Assembly (NCBI RefSeq): GCF_003852315.1
Contig: NZ_CP027762.1
Location: 2,957,501-3,021,500, forward strand
Length of the DNA stretch: 64,000 nucleotides
DNA from: Pseudomonas sp. LBUM920
GTDB lineage: Bacteria > Pseudomonadota > Gammaproteobacteria > Pseudomonadales > Pseudomonadaceae
Direction of reading: 5' to 3'
The notes below the pieces were generated by a model, which was given only the letters and a program-made list of their open reading frames with translations, had not been told where the DNA came from and made no database searches. The position numbers and the translations under genes are program-made. Positions 1 through 9,189 of the stretch are shown one piece after another. Each line of letters opens with the position of its first letter. Position 1 is the stretch's first letter.

Positions 1-1
1 C

Positions 2-325
2 GAGGCTGAGTACCTGCGTGATTACATGAAGTACTTCAACGATCCGGAGGTGTACGGCATCTCCCATATCGGCTGGGGCTTGCAGCCAAAAGCGCAGTGG
101 ACCGCCATGGGTTTGCATGACAAGAACGACGGCATGTGCATGGACGCGCGGGCGTTCTATGGCAATTTCCTGTTCTCCACCGGGCCGAATACCGAAGTGG
201 GCGGCACGCGCAAGACGCCGTGCCACATGGACATCCCGCTGCGTCATTGCGATGTGTACCTGGATGACGAGGCGGTGGTTATCGCCGGTGACGTAGTCGC
301 CCCGGCAGCCTCTCTGGCCCGCTGA
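2..325 (+). CDS. nicX: 2,5-dihydroxypyridine 5,6-dioxygenase, C-terminal part (NicX)
   Basis: Only the last 107 codons are present, and the reading frame is open to the left edge. From family knowledge, NicX is a mononuclear iron dioxygenase that opens the ring of 2,5-dihydroxypyridine to N-formylmaleamate in nicotinate breakdown. The visible part has the conserved ending of that family, including the HIGWGLQP stretch, a CMDARAFYGN segment and the DIPLR motif with metal-binding His residues. The location just upstream of nicR and nicAB supports the identification. In P. putida nicX and nicR form one operon, and the 205-bp gap with a REP element here still allows that. The identity is strong; the missing N-terminus cannot be judged. 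Confidence 0.88.
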   Translation, partial: EAEYLRDYMKYFNDPEVYGISHIGWGLQPKAQWTAMGLHDKNDGMCMDARAFYGNFLFSTGPNTEVGGTRKTPCHMDIPLRHCDVYLDDEAVVIAGDVVAPAASLAR

Positions 326-334
326 AGATCCCAA

Positions 335-440
335 TGTGGGAGCGGGCTTGTGTGGGAGCGGGCTTGCTCGCGAATGCGGTGTGCCAGTCAATACATCTTT
401 AGCTGATACGCCGCCTTCGCGAGCAAGCCCCCTCCCACCG
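335..440. repeat. REP palindrome between nicX and nicR
   Basis: The two arms are GTGGGAGCGGGCTTGCTCGCG near 353-373 and its inverted partner near 417-438. An extra truncated head copy lies at 335-350. This is the family-1 type of Pseudomonas REP. Folded as RNA it may act as an attenuator or mRNA stabiliser between the two genes (inference). Confidence 0.85.
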
Positions 441-530
441 TTCTAACCGTGTTTCCTCGATGAGAAACTTGAGTCGATCCGGTAAGCCAGCCATCATGCC
501 TCCCCATCGCCAATCACCACCGAGCCCGCC

Positions 531-965
531 GTGCCTGATTCCTACGTTTTCTCTGAACAAGTTGGCCACCTGCTGCGCAAGGCCTACCAGCGCCACCTGG
601 CGATCTTTCAGCAGAATGTCGGCGACTCCCAGCTCACCGCCGTGCAGTTCGTTACCCTGTGTGCCCTGCGCGATCACGGAGCAAGTTCTCTCACCGAACT
701 GGTCAAGGCCACGGCCGTTGACCAGGCGACCATTCGCGGCATTGTCGAGCGGCTCAAGGCCAAGGAACTGATCACGCTGGAGCCGGACCCGCAGGACAAG
801 CGCAAGGTGGTGGTGGATTTGTCTGCCGCAGGCGCCGACCTCGTCGCGCAAACCGCGCCGCGCGCCGCGCAGATCAGCGAACTGACCCTGAGCAACCTCA
901 ACCCGGCCGAGCGCGTGGCGGTGTTGTTCCTGCTGCGCAAGATGATCGACGACCCGCAGCAATAG
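531..965 (+). CDS. nicR: MarR-family transcriptional repressor, NicR-like
   Basis: A 144-residue winged-helix protein. The recognition region lies around residues 55-80 (ATIRGIVERLKAKELI) and the wing contains DPQDKRKVVVDLS, the standard MarR DxRxxx pattern. In P. putida, NicR represses the nicX and nicC operons and is released by 6-hydroxynicotinate. The position between nicX and nicAB fits that regulator well. The start is a GTG at 531 with no strong Shine-Dalgarno sequence, so the exact N-terminus is uncertain. The identity with NicR rests on context plus family; the effector is inferred from the relative. Confidence 0.85.
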   Translation: MPDSYVFSEQVGHLLRKAYQRHLAIFQQNVGDSQLTAVQFVTLCALRDHGASSLTELVKATAVDQATIRGIVERLKAKELITLEPDPQDKRKVVVDLSAAGADLVAQTAPRAAQISELTLSNLNPAERVAVLFLLRKMIDDPQQ

Positions 966-975
966 TGGGCGCCCC

Positions 976-1082
976 GTAGCCAGCCGGCTTGTAACGACCA
1001 ACGGCTTGATATGGCGAGCAGGCTTGATATGGCTAGCGGGCTTGATGTGGCGACCAGGCTTGTAGTGGCGAGCGGGCTTGCC
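976..1082 (+). repeat. 18-bp tandem array of REP heads
   Basis: At least four consecutive 18-bp units of the form (A/G)TGGCGAGCRGGCTTGAT start at 1011, 1029, 1047 and 1065. Two more degenerate units precede them. The last unit is the left arm of the following REP palindrome, so the array looks like local amplification of a REP head. Confidence 0.7.
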
Positions 1083-1197
1083 CCGCGTTGGGCTGCGAAG
1101 CAGCCCCAAACCCTGCCATAAGGTTCACCTGAATAAACCCATTGCCTGAGCAAGGTGCCGCTTCGCGCCCCAACGCGGGGCAAGCCCGCTGGCCACA
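1065..1197. repeat. Long REP-type inverted repeat downstream of nicR
   Basis: The left arm (GTGGCGAGCGGGCTTGCCCC followed by GCGTTGGGCTGCG) is mirrored by GCGCCCCAACGCGGGGCAAG and CCCGCTGGCCAC. The same class recurs at 26095-26236. It probably ends the nicXR transcript. The interval from 1198 to the nicA start holds the candidate nicAB control region. Confidence 0.75.
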
Positions 1198-1263
1198 ACC
1201 ATCACAAACCTGCGTACGTCAGAGTAAGCCCAACCCCTTGGCATCGTTTTTGCTCGGTGTTGA

Positions 1264-1352
1264 TGTAGTAGCCACTTCACGATTCAAGTGTGTCGCGAGA
1301 CCCCAGGTCCGCGATGCTTTTTTTTGACTGTTTCGTGTAGTAGCCACTTCAC
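1264..1352 (+). promoter_or_regulatory. Candidate nicAB operator: 17-bp direct repeat
   Basis: TGTAGTAGCCACTTCAC occurs at 1264-1280 and again, identically, at 1336-1352. The spacing is 72 bp start to start, and the second copy ends 21 bp before the nicA start codon. I see no other exact repeat of this kind nearby outside the REP elements. The likely ligand is the TetR regulator NicS, known in P. putida to control nicAB; the assignment here is inference. Confidence 0.55.
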
Positions 1353-1373
1353 CAACTGACACAGGCGAAGCGA

Positions 1374-1865
1374 ATGATCAGTCCCTCCATCACGGTTGCA
1401 CTAGAGGTCAATGGCCGCACCCACGAAGTCAGCGCCATGGCGGACACGCCGCTGTTGCTGGTGCTGCGCAATGACCTGGCACTCAACGGCCCCAAGTACG
1501 GCTGCGGCCTGGGTGAGTGCGGCGCCTGCACGGTGATCATCGACGGTGTCGCGGCACGCTCATGTGTGTTCCCGCTGGCGGGCGCGGCAGGGCGTGAAAT
1601 CGTCACCCTCGAAGGCCTCGGCACACGCCAGGCGCCGCACCCGGTGCAGCAGGCGTTTATCGACGAGCAAGCCGCGCAATGCGGCTACTGCCTCAACGGC
1701 ATGATCATGACGGCCAAAGCCTTGCTCGACCGTAATCCCAATCCCAGCGAAGCCCAGATCCGCAACGAACTCTCGGGCAACCTCTGCCGCTGCGGCACCC
1801 ATATCGAAATCCTGCGCGCCGTATTGCGTGCTGCTCACCTCTTGACCGTGGATGGCCGACCATGA
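1374..1865 (+). CDS. nicA: Nicotinate dehydrogenase (hydroxylase), small iron-sulfur subunit NicA
   Basis: A 163-residue xanthine-dehydrogenase-type [2Fe-2S] subunit. The plant-ferredoxin cluster motif (CGLGECGACTV) is near residue 44 and the second cluster motif (CGYCLNGM ... NLCRCGTH) lies near residues 103-142. It passes electrons from the molybdenum site of NicB during hydroxylation of nicotinate to 6-hydroxynicotinate. Its length is close to P. putida NicA (about 157). Its stop codon overlaps the nicB start in ATGA, so the two are translationally coupled. Confidence 0.95.
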   Translation: MISPSITVALEVNGRTHEVSAMADTPLLLVLRNDLALNGPKYGCGLGECGACTVIIDGVAARSCVFPLAGAAGREIVTLEGLGTRQAPHPVQQAFIDEQAAQCGYCLNGMIMTAKALLDRNPNPSEAQIRNELSGNLCRCGTHIEILRAVLRAAHLLTVDGRP

Positions 1866-4800
1866 CCGATATCCCACTTTCCCGTGACCAGTGGCTGGCC
1901 AAGACGGGCGTCTTGTTGATCGTCGACGATGTGCTGCCGCCCTCCGGCCCGGTGGCCAAGGGCGGCACGCCGACTGTGAAACCCAAAGAGCTGGGGCTGT
2001 TTATCGCGGTCAACGATGACGGCCTGGTCTATGCGTTCAACGGCCATGTGGACCTGGGCACCGGCATTCGCACCTCGCTGGCGCAGATCGTCGCCGAAGA
2101 ACTGGACCTGACGATGGACCAGGTAACCATGGTGCTGGGCGACACCGAGCGCGCGCCGAACCAGGGCGCGACGATTGCCAGCGCGACCCTGCAGATTTCG
2201 GCGATCCCGCTGCGCAACGCGGCTGCCGAAGCACGACGTTTTTTGCTGGCGCGGGCGGCGGGGCGCTGGGGCGTGAGCACCGCCAGCCTCAAGGTCGAAG
2301 CGGGCGTTATCCAGGCGGCAGACGGGCGCGCCACCCCTTACGGTGAGTTGGTCAGCGGCCAGCATGACCAGTTGCGTATCAGCGGCGACGCCCCCTTGAA
2401 AGCCATCGAGGATTACCGCCTGGTGGGCAAGGGCGCCGCGCGCGTGGATATTCCCGGCAAGGCCACGGGCGAGCTGACCTACGTGCACGACATGCGCGTG
2501 CCGGGCATGCTGCACGGCCGCGTCGTGCGCCCGCCGTATGCCGGTCTGGACTGCGGGGATTTTGTCGGCAATAGCCTGCTGCGTGTGGATGAAGCGTCCA
2601 TCGCGCATATCCCCGGCATTGTTGCCGTGGTGGTGATCCGCGATTTTGTGGGCGTGGTCGCGTTGCGCGAAGAGCAGGCGATCAAGGCCGCCCATGAGTT
2701 GCAGGTGCAGTGGAAGCCCTGGAATAACGCCCTGCCGGACATGAGCGATGTCGAGCAGGCGATCCGTGACAACCCGCGCGTACGCCGCACGGTGCTCGAT
2801 CAGGGCGATGTCGATACAGCCCTGGCGGGCGCCAGCCAACGGATGCCGCGCAGCTACCTGTGGCCCTATCAAATGCACGGCTCAATCGGCCCGTCCTGCG
2901 CCGTGGCCGACTATCAGGCCGCGGGCAGTCGCGTGTGGTCGGGCAGCCAGAACCCGCATCTGCTGCGCGCCGACCTGGCCTGGTTGCTGAACTGTGATGA
3001 AGCCCTGATCGACGTGATTCGCATGGAAGCCGCCGGTTGCTATGGGCGCAATTGCGCCGATGACGTCTGCGCCGATGCGTTGCTGTTGTCGCGCGCGGTG
3101 GGCAAGCCGGTGCGCGTGCAACTGACCCGCGAACAGGAACACCTGTGGGAGCCCAAGGGCACGGCGCAGTTGATGGACGTGGACGGCGGCCTCAACGCCG
3201 ACGGCAGCATTGCCGCGTACGATTTTGAAACCAGCTACCCCTCCAATGGCGCGCCGACCCTGGCGCTGTTGCTGACCGGCCGCGTTGAGCCCGTGGCGGC
3301 GATGTTCGAAATGGGCGACCGCACCTCGATCCCGCCGTATGACATCGACAACATGCGGGTGACTATCAACGACATGGCGCCCATCGTGCGCGCCTCGTGG
3401 ATGCGCGGCGTGTCGGCGTTGCCCAATACCTTTGCCCACGAATCGTATATCGACGAGCTGGCATTTGCCGCCGGCGTCGATCCGGTGGAGTACCGCCTGC
3501 GCTACCTCAAGGACGAGCGCGCCATCGACCTGGTCAAATCCACCGCCGAACGCGCCAACTGGTCACCGCGCACCGCGCCCATGCAAACCTCCAGTGAAGA
3601 CCATTTGTTGCGCGGCCGTGGCTTTGCTTACGCGCGCTACATCCACAGTAAGTTCCCGGGTTTTGGCGCGGCGTGGGCCGCCTGGGTGGCGGATGTGGCC
3701 ATCGACAAACACACCGGCGACGTCTCGGTGACGCGGGTGGTGATCGGCCATGACTCGGGGATGATGATCAACCCGGCGGGTGTGCAGCATCAGATCCACG
3801 GCAATGTGATCCAGTCCACCAGCCGCGTATTGAAGGAGCGGGTGACCTTTGAGGAATCGACGGTGGCCAGCAAGGAGTGGGGCGGTTACCCGATCCTGAC
3901 CTTCCCTGAAGTGCCGCAGATTGACGTGCTGATGATGCCGCGCCAGGACCAGCCGCCGATGGGCGCCGGTGAGTCGGCCTCGGTGCCCAGCGCGGCGGCG
4001 ATTGCCAATGCGATCTATGACGCCACCGGCATTCGTTTTCGTGAGTTGCCGATCACGCCCGAGCGGGTGTTGGCAGCGCTGAATGCCGGCACCCTCGGCG
4101 AGCCTGCCACGTCGCCACAGAAACGCAAAAAATGGTGGTTCGGCGCGCTGTTTGCGACGCTGGGCGCTTTGATGGCCACGGCCTGGCCGTTTCACAGCGC
4201 GATCGCACCGATTGCCCCGCCCAGCGCCGGCACCTGGTCCAAGGCCACCCTGGAGCGCGGGCGTTTGCTGGCGGCGGTGGGCGATTGCGCGGTGTGCCAT
4301 ACGGCACCGGGCGGCGCGACCAATGCCGGTGGGTTGGCGATGGAAACGCCGTTCGGCACCCTGTACAGCAGCAATATCACCCCGGATGTGAACACCGGCA
4401 TCGGTGCCTGGTCGTACCCGGCATTCGAGCGGGCGATGCGTGAGGGCATTGGCCGTGACGGGCGCAATTTGTACCCGGCGTTTCCCTATACGGCGTTTCG
4501 CAATATCAATGAGGCGGACATGCAGGCGCTGTATGCCTACTTGATGTCGCAAGCGCCGGTGAGCCAGGCGCCGACGCCGAATGCCATGCGCTTCCCGTTC
4601 AATATCCGGCCGTTGATGGCGGGGTGGAATGCATTGAACCTGAGGCGCGGTGAAATCACCCTGCAACCGGAGCGCGGCGAGCAGTGGAATCGCGGTAATT
4701 ATCTGGTCAATGGTTTGGGGCACTGCGCGGCGTGCCATTCGCCGCGTAACCTGATGGGCGCGCAGAAGGGCGGTAAATCCTTCCTGGCCGGTGGCATGGT

Positions 4801-5389
4801 TGATGGGTGGGAAGCGCCGGCGTTGACGGGTTTGTCCAAGGCGCCAACGCCATGGACTGAGGACCAGTTATTCACCTATTTGAGCACCGGCTATTCCGAT
4901 GCCCATGGCGTGGCGGCGGGGCCGATGGGGCCGGTAGTGAGTGAACTGGCGAAATTGCCCAAGGCGGACATCCGCGCAATGGCGGTGTACCTGGCGTCGC
5001 TCAATGGCGAGGCGACGGCTGAGGCGCAAACCGTGGCGGCAGCGACGGTACCCAATCCCAATGGTCGGCGTGTATTTGAAGGCTCGTGCAAGGCCTGCCA
5101 CGCCGAGGGTCTGGGGCCAAAGCTGTTTGGCGTCAGCCCGTCACTGGCGACCAATACCAATGTGTACAGTGATCAGCCGGACAATTTGATCAAGGTGATT
5201 TTGCAAGGCATCAGCAACCCGGCGACCAAGGACCTGGGGTATATGCCGGGGTTCAAAGACAGTTTGTCGAACACTCAGGTTGCCGACTTGGTCGAGTACC
5301 TGCGCGGGCAATTTGCGCCGAATGCGGCGCAGTGGAAAGGGGTGGAGCAGAAGGTCGCACACCTGCGGGCCAACCCGGGCACCCACTGA
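1862..5389 (+). CDS. nicB: Nicotinate dehydrogenase large subunit NicB: molybdopterin domain fused to three cytochrome c domains
   Basis: An 1175-residue protein. Residues about 1-740 form the molybdopterin-binding aldehyde-oxidase-type domain, with the usual MGAGE(S) segment near residue 700. A single membrane span (WWFGALFATLGALMATAW) follows near 757-775. Three c-type haem motifs come next: CAVCH about 809, CAACH about 954 and CKACH about 1075. With NicA it hydroxylates nicotinate and sends electrons through the haems to the respiratory chain rather than to FAD or NAD. The length matches P. putida NicB (about 1187). It ends before a REP palindrome that separates it from the convergent TetR gene. 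Confidence 0.95.
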   Translation: MTDIPLSRDQWLAKTGVLLIVDDVLPPSGPVAKGGTPTVKPKELGLFIAVNDDGLVYAFNGHVDLGTGIRTSLAQIVAEELDLTMDQVTMVLGDTERAPNQGATIASATLQISAIPLRNAAAEARRFLLARAAGRWGVSTASLKVEAGVIQAADGRATPYGELVSGQHDQLRISGDAPLKAIEDYRLVGKGAARVDIPGKATGELTYVHDMRVPGMLHGRVVRPPYAGLDCGDFVGNSLLRVDEASIAHIPGIVAVVVIRDFVGVVALREEQAIKAAHELQVQWKPWNNALPDMSDVEQAIRDNPRVRRTVLDQGDVDTALAGASQRMPRSYLWPYQMHGSIGPSCAVADYQAAGSRVWSGSQNPHLLRADLAWLLNCDEALIDVIRMEAAGCYGRNCADDVCADALLLSRAVGKPVRVQLTREQEHLWEPKGTAQLMDVDGGLNADGSIAAYDFETSYPSNGAPTLALLLTGRVEPVAAMFEMGDRTSIPPYDIDNMRVTINDMAPIVRASWMRGVSALPNTFAHESYIDELAFAAGVDPVEYRLRYLKDERAIDLVKSTAERANWSPRTAPMQTSSEDHLLRGRGFAYARYIHSKFPGFGAAWAAWVADVAIDKHTGDVSVTRVVIGHDSGMMINPAGVQHQIHGNVIQSTSRVLKERVTFEESTVASKEWGGYPILTFPEVPQIDVLMMPRQDQPPMGAGESASVPSAAAIANAIYDATGIRFRELPITPERVLAALNAGTLGEPATSPQKRKKWWFGALFATLGALMATAWPFHSAIAPIAPPSAGTWSKATLERGRLLAAVGDCAVCHTAPGGATNAGGLAMETPFGTLYSSNITPDVNTGIGAWSYPAFERAMREGIGRDGRNLYPAFPYTAFRNINEADMQALYAYLMSQAPVSQAPTPNAMRFPFNIRPLMAGWNALNLRRGEITLQPERGEQWNRGNYLVNGLGHCAACHSPRNLMGAQKGGKSFLAGGMVDGWEAPALTGLSKAPTPWTEDQLFTYLSTGYSDAHGVAAGPMGPVVSELAKLPKADIRAMAVYLASLNGEATAEAQTVAAATVPNPNGRRVFEGSCKACHAEGLGPKLFGVSPSLATNTNVYSDQPDNLIKVILQGISNPATKDLGYMPGFKDSLSNTQVADLVEYLRGQFAPNAAQWKGVEQKVAHLRANPGTH

Positions 5390-5412
5390 TATTCCACAAC
5401 CGGTGAAGATCA

Positions 5413-5502
5413 AATGTGGGGGCTGGCTTGCCTGCGACAGCGGTGTGTCTGCACCGAAAATACTACCTGACACATCGCCATCGCAGGCAAGCCAGCTCCC
5501 AC
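5413..5502. repeat. REP palindrome between nicB and the TetR gene
   Basis: The arms are TGTGGGGGCTGGCTTGCCTGCGA and TCGCAGGCAAGCCAGCTCCCAC. This is the GGGAGCTGGCTTGCCTG class that also occurs three times in the 13.4-14.3 kb island. It lies between convergent genes and may serve as a bidirectional terminator or transcript stabiliser. Confidence 0.85.
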
Positions 5503-5520
5503 AGGGATCAGAGCCGGTTT

Positions 5521-6168
5521 CTATAATGAGTCAGGGGAGACGCCCCTCAGCACCAAGTCAGTGATAAACCCCAGCCAATCCTGCTGCTGCCCCTTATCCG
5601 CCAGGTCTTCACCCAGAAACGAACTGAGGGTATGGCGGTTGGAGTTATAGAAGTAGCACAGCGAAGCGATCATCAAGTACACGTGCTTGAGGTCGACATC
5701 CTGGCGAAACACACCCTGGGCCTGGCCTGCCTCAATGATTGGTTTCAGCACGCCAACCGCTTCGCCCGACAATCGGCGCATCTCCCCGGACTGTTGAGCG
5801 TGTTTGCCTTGGTGCAGGTTCTCGATGCTCAGAATCGCCACGAATTCCGGATGCTTGACGTAGTAATTCCAGATAAACGCAACCAGCTCCTGCAGCGCCT
5901 GCACGGGCGCCTCCAGGTTGAGCTTGAGTTTGCTTTCGGCTTTGTTGAACTGCTCGTAGATGTGTTCCAGCACGCAGATGAACAGGTGTTCCTTGCTGCC
6001 GAAATAGTAATAAAGCATGCGGTCGTTGGAGTCGGCCTCCTTGGAAATGGCGTCGACGCGCCCGCCGGAGTAACCGTCGCGGGTGAACACCTTGACCGCC
6101 GCCTGCAAGATGCGCGCGCGTGTCTGGTCGGCCTGCTGAGCCCGAATACCGGTCTTCTTGATCACCAT
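5521..6168 (-). CDS. nicS: TetR-family regulator, probable NicS
   Basis: The preferred start is the ATG at 6168 (MVIKKTGIRAQQ), giving 215 residues; a longer frame reaches 6309 but its extra 47 residues are not protein-like. The N-terminal helix-turn-helix is typical TetR (RARILQAAVKVFTRDGYSGG, then DRMLYYYFGSKEHLF). The C-terminal two thirds is a TetR_C-type ligand domain. In P. putida the TetR regulator next to nicAB is NicS, which represses nicAB until nicotinate or 6-hydroxynicotinate is bound. The same neighbourhood here supports the name, but sequence alone does not prove it. Confidence 0.72.
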   Translation of the reverse strand: MVIKKTGIRAQQADQTRARILQAAVKVFTRDGYSGGRVDAISKEADSNDRMLYYYFGSKEHLFICVLEHIYEQFNKAESKLKLNLEAPVQALQELVAFIWNYYVKHPEFVAILSIENLHQGKHAQQSGEMRRLSGEAVGVLKPIIEAGQAQGVFRQDVDLKHVYLMIASLCYFYNSNRHTLSSFLGEDLADKGQQQDWLGFITDLVLRGVSPDSL

Positions 6169-6327
6169 CTCAACGCGCCTTGCAGCCAGTCTGGGCGCGA
6201 AATATAGCATGGGCTTTTTCGCGGCCGTTCTGTGACCGACAAGTTCTGTAATAAAAACGCCACTGCGCTGGGGATTGGATCCGAGTCGGGCTATTTTGGT
6301 GCATCCCAATAACTAGAGTAGCCATGG

Positions 6328-8052
6328 ATGAAATACCAACCCTTCAGCCGCACCTTAATCGCCACCGCTCTGGTACTGACGGTCAGCGGTGTGCACGCCG
6401 CTTCCCAGGCCCCGGTGGCCGGTGAAAACGGCATGGTAGTCACCGCCCAGCATTTGGCCACTCATGTGGGGGTGGATGTGCTCAAGGCCGGCGGCAACGC
6501 AGTCGATGCGGCCGTGGCCGTGGGCTATGCGCTGGCGGTGGTGTACCCGGCGGCGGGTAACCTCGGTGGCGGCGGCTTCATGACCGTGCAACTGGCGGAT
6601 GGGCGCAAGACTTTCCTCGACTTCCGCGAAAAAGCCCCCCTGGCGGCCACCGCCGACATGTACCTGGACAAAGACGGCAAGGTGGTCGAAGGCCTCAGCG
6701 CCAAGGGCCACCTGGCGGTCGGCGTGCCCGGCACCGTGTCCGGCATGGAAACCGCGCTGAGCAAGTACGGCACGCTCAAGCGCGCCCAAGTGATTGCCCC
6801 GGCGATCAAGCTGGCGGAAAACGGCTTTGAACTGGAGCAGGGCGATATCGACCTGCTGCACACCGCCACCGGTGAGTTCGAGAAAGACAAAGACCTGCGC
6901 GGGATCTTCCTGCACAACGGCCAACCGATGCAGGTCGGCCAGAAACTGGTGCAGAAAGACCTGGCCAAGACCCTCAAGGAAATCTCCGCCAAGGGCACCG
7001 ACGGCTTCTATAAAGGTTGGGTCGCCAAGGCTCTGGTGGACTCCAGCCAGGCCGGCAAGGGCATCATCACCCAGGCCGACCTCGACAAATACAAGACCCG
7101 CGAACTGGCGCCCATCGAGTGCGATTACCGTGGCTACCACGTGGTCTCGGCACCGCCGCCGAGCTCGGGCGGCGTGGTGATCTGCCAGATCATGAACATC
7201 CTCGAAGGCTACCCGATGGCGGACCTGGGCTATCACTCGGCCCAAGGCCTGCACTATCAGATCGAAGCGATGCGCCACGCCTACGTGGACCGTAACAGCT
7301 ACCTCGGCGACCCGGACTTCGTGAAGAACCCGATCGCCCACCTGCTGGACAAGGACTACGCCGCCAAGCTGCGCGCGGCCATCGAACCGCAGAAGGCCGG
7401 GGATTCCCAGGCGATCAAGCCGGGCGTGTCGCCGCATGAAGGCAACAACACCACGCACTATTCCATCGTCGACAAGTGGGGCAACGCAGTGTCGGTGACC
7501 TACACCCTCAACGACTGGTTCGGTGCCGGTGTGATGGCGAGCAAGACCGGCGTGATCCTCAACGATGAAATGGATGACTTCACCGTCAAGGTCGGCGTGC
7601 CGAATATGTACGGGCTGGTCCAGGGTGAAGCCAACGCCATCGCACCCGGCAAGGCGCCGCTGTCGTCGATGAGCCCGACCATCGTGACCAAGGACGGCAA
7701 GGCCGTGATGGTGGTCGGTACGCCAGGGGGCAGCCGGATTATCACCGCGACCTTGCTGACCATCCTGAATGTCATCGACTACAAGATGAACATCCAGGAA
7801 GCCGTCGATGCGCCGCGTTTCCACCAGCAGTGGATGCCTGAAACCACCAACCTGGAGACCTTCGCGGTGAGCCCGGACACCCAGAAAATCCTCGAGAGCT
7901 GGGGCCACAAGTTTGCCGGGCCTCAGGATGCCAACCACCTGGCCGCAATCCTGGTGGGCGCGCCGTCCCTGGGTGGCAAGCCGGTGGGCAACAACCGTTT
8001 CTACGGGGCCAACGACCCGCGCCGCAATACCGGCCTGTCCCTGGGCTACTGA
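6328..8052 (+). CDS. ggt: Gamma-glutamyltranspeptidase
   Basis: A 574-residue periplasmic N-terminal-nucleophile hydrolase that cleaves the gamma-glutamyl bond of glutathione and related amides. A signal peptide covers about residues 1-24 (ending GVHAASQ). The autoprocessing site is the TTHYSIVD stretch near residue 375, where the Thr becomes the catalytic nucleophile of the small subunit. The substrate-binding LSSMSPTIV and GTPGGSRII motifs follow at the usual spacing. Length and layout match bacterial GGT. No link to the nic genes is visible beyond position. Confidence 0.95.
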   Translation: MKYQPFSRTLIATALVLTVSGVHAASQAPVAGENGMVVTAQHLATHVGVDVLKAGGNAVDAAVAVGYALAVVYPAAGNLGGGGFMTVQLADGRKTFLDFREKAPLAATADMYLDKDGKVVEGLSAKGHLAVGVPGTVSGMETALSKYGTLKRAQVIAPAIKLAENGFELEQGDIDLLHTATGEFEKDKDLRGIFLHNGQPMQVGQKLVQKDLAKTLKEISAKGTDGFYKGWVAKALVDSSQAGKGIITQADLDKYKTRELAPIECDYRGYHVVSAPPPSSGGVVICQIMNILEGYPMADLGYHSAQGLHYQIEAMRHAYVDRNSYLGDPDFVKNPIAHLLDKDYAAKLRAAIEPQKAGDSQAIKPGVSPHEGNNTTHYSIVDKWGNAVSVTYTLNDWFGAGVMASKTGVILNDEMDDFTVKVGVPNMYGLVQGEANAIAPGKAPLSSMSPTIVTKDGKAVMVVGTPGGSRIITATLLTILNVIDYKMNIQEAVDAPRFHQQWMPETTNLETFAVSPDTQKILESWGHKFAGPQDANHLAAILVGAPSLGGKPVGNNRFYGANDPRRNTGLSLGY

Positions 8053-9167
8053 GGCATGAGGTGGTGATGCAGGTGAGCCAGGGACAGCGCCAGGCTGTCA
8101 TGGGATAACTGGGTGGCGGCGCCTTCGGCGCTGTCTCTGGCGGCCGGCATCACACGCTCGAACATGTGGTTTTCATAAGCCTGCACTGCGGCCGAGCAGT
8201 CAGGCGTCCGGAGCAGATGCTGCGCCAGTTCGGCCGCATCGAGCATCGCTGCATTGACGCCTTCGCCACCAAATGGCGACATCAGGTGCGCTGCATCCCC
8301 AATCAACGTCAACCCCTGGCGGTGGCTCCAGCGATGGCCCACGGGCAGGGCGTAGATGTGCCGCGTCAGCACGGTTTCGTTGGCCGCTTCAAATAACGCC
8401 AGGATGTCCGCGTGCCAGCCTTCGAACTGGGCTTTGAGCGCAGACACACTGCGGGGCGCGGCGGCCCAGTCGGTGGGCACGCGGAAGATCGCGTAGCCGC
8501 GCAAGTGCGCGTTGGCATTGCGTTGCACGATGATCGCCTTGGCGCCGCCTTCGACTTCCAGCTTGCCGCGACCGACCAGCCTGGCGATGTGCGGGTGTTG
8601 GCGGTCGACATCATCGATGCCGAACTCGATAAACGTCAGCCCGCTGTACTGCGGCACGTAAGGCGACAGCAGCGGCCGGATTTTGGACCAGGCGCCATCG
8701 GCACCGACGACCAGATCGAATGGGCCGTGGCTGATCTCGCCCTGGTGCAGCGTCCAGCGCGCGTGCTCGACCGGGCGAATGGCGCTGATGCCGACGCCCC
8801 AGTTCACACAGCCTGCGGGCAGCGCCTCCAGCAGGATCTGGCGCAAGGCCGTGCGGTCGACCTCCGGGCGGTCTCCGGCATCAGGGTTGGGGGCTTCGAA
8901 CAGCAGGCGAGCGTGTTGATCCATCAACCGTGAGCCTTGGTCTTCGTAGCGCGCGATCCGGTTGAAGGCGTCTTCCAGGCCGGCACGTTGCAGCGCCAGT
9001 TGGCCGGAGTCGACATGCAGGTCGAGCGTCCCGCCTTGCGGGCGTTCCAGCGGCCCGCGTTCGCGCTCGAACACGCTGACGGCAACGCCATGACGTGTGA
9101 GGATTTGCGCCAGGGTCAATCCGCCAGGACCGGCGCCGACAATCGCAATACGCGTTGGAATGATCAT
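8046..9167 (-). CDS. FAD-dependent monooxygenase, TetX-like
   Basis: A 373-residue flavoprotein hydroxylase of the PHBH/TetX class. The Rossmann FAD motif IVGAGPGGLTLA is at the N-terminus, the DG motif (VVGADGAWSKIR) near residue 160, and the second FAD motif LIGDAAHLMSPFGGEGVN near 285-300. TetX-type enzymes hydroxylate tetracyclines and other phenolics, but the substrate here is unknown and resistance should not be assumed. It overlaps the ggt stop by 7 bp on the opposite strand and is divergent from a MarR gene, which probably regulates it through the palindromes at 9190-9226. Confidence 0.85.
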   Translation of the reverse strand: MIIPTRIAIVGAGPGGLTLAQILTRHGVAVSVFERERGPLERPQGGTLDLHVDSGQLALQRAGLEDAFNRIARYEDQGSRLMDQHARLLFEAPNPDAGDRPEVDRTALRQILLEALPAGCVNWGVGISAIRPVEHARWTLHQGEISHGPFDLVVGADGAWSKIRPLLSPYVPQYSGLTFIEFGIDDVDRQHPHIARLVGRGKLEVEGGAKAIIVQRNANAHLRGYAIFRVPTDWAAAPRSVSALKAQFEGWHADILALFEAANETVLTRHIYALPVGHRWSHRQGLTLIGDAAHLMSPFGGEGVNAAMLDAAELAQHLLRTPDCSAAVQAYENHMFERVMPAARDSAEGAATQLSHDSLALSLAHLHHHLMPQ

Positions 9168-9189
9168 TGAAATGGCCCTTGGCGATGTT

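Noticed and set aside
399..1198. Long minus-strand frames opposite nicR
   Set aside because: They are opposite-strand shadows of nicR and REP repeats; the KPARHIKP repeats come from translating the 18-bp array.
8046..9167. Tetracycline-resistance gene tetX
   Set aside because: The fold is TetX-like, but such monooxygenases are common in soil pseudomonads and the substrate cannot be read from sequence.
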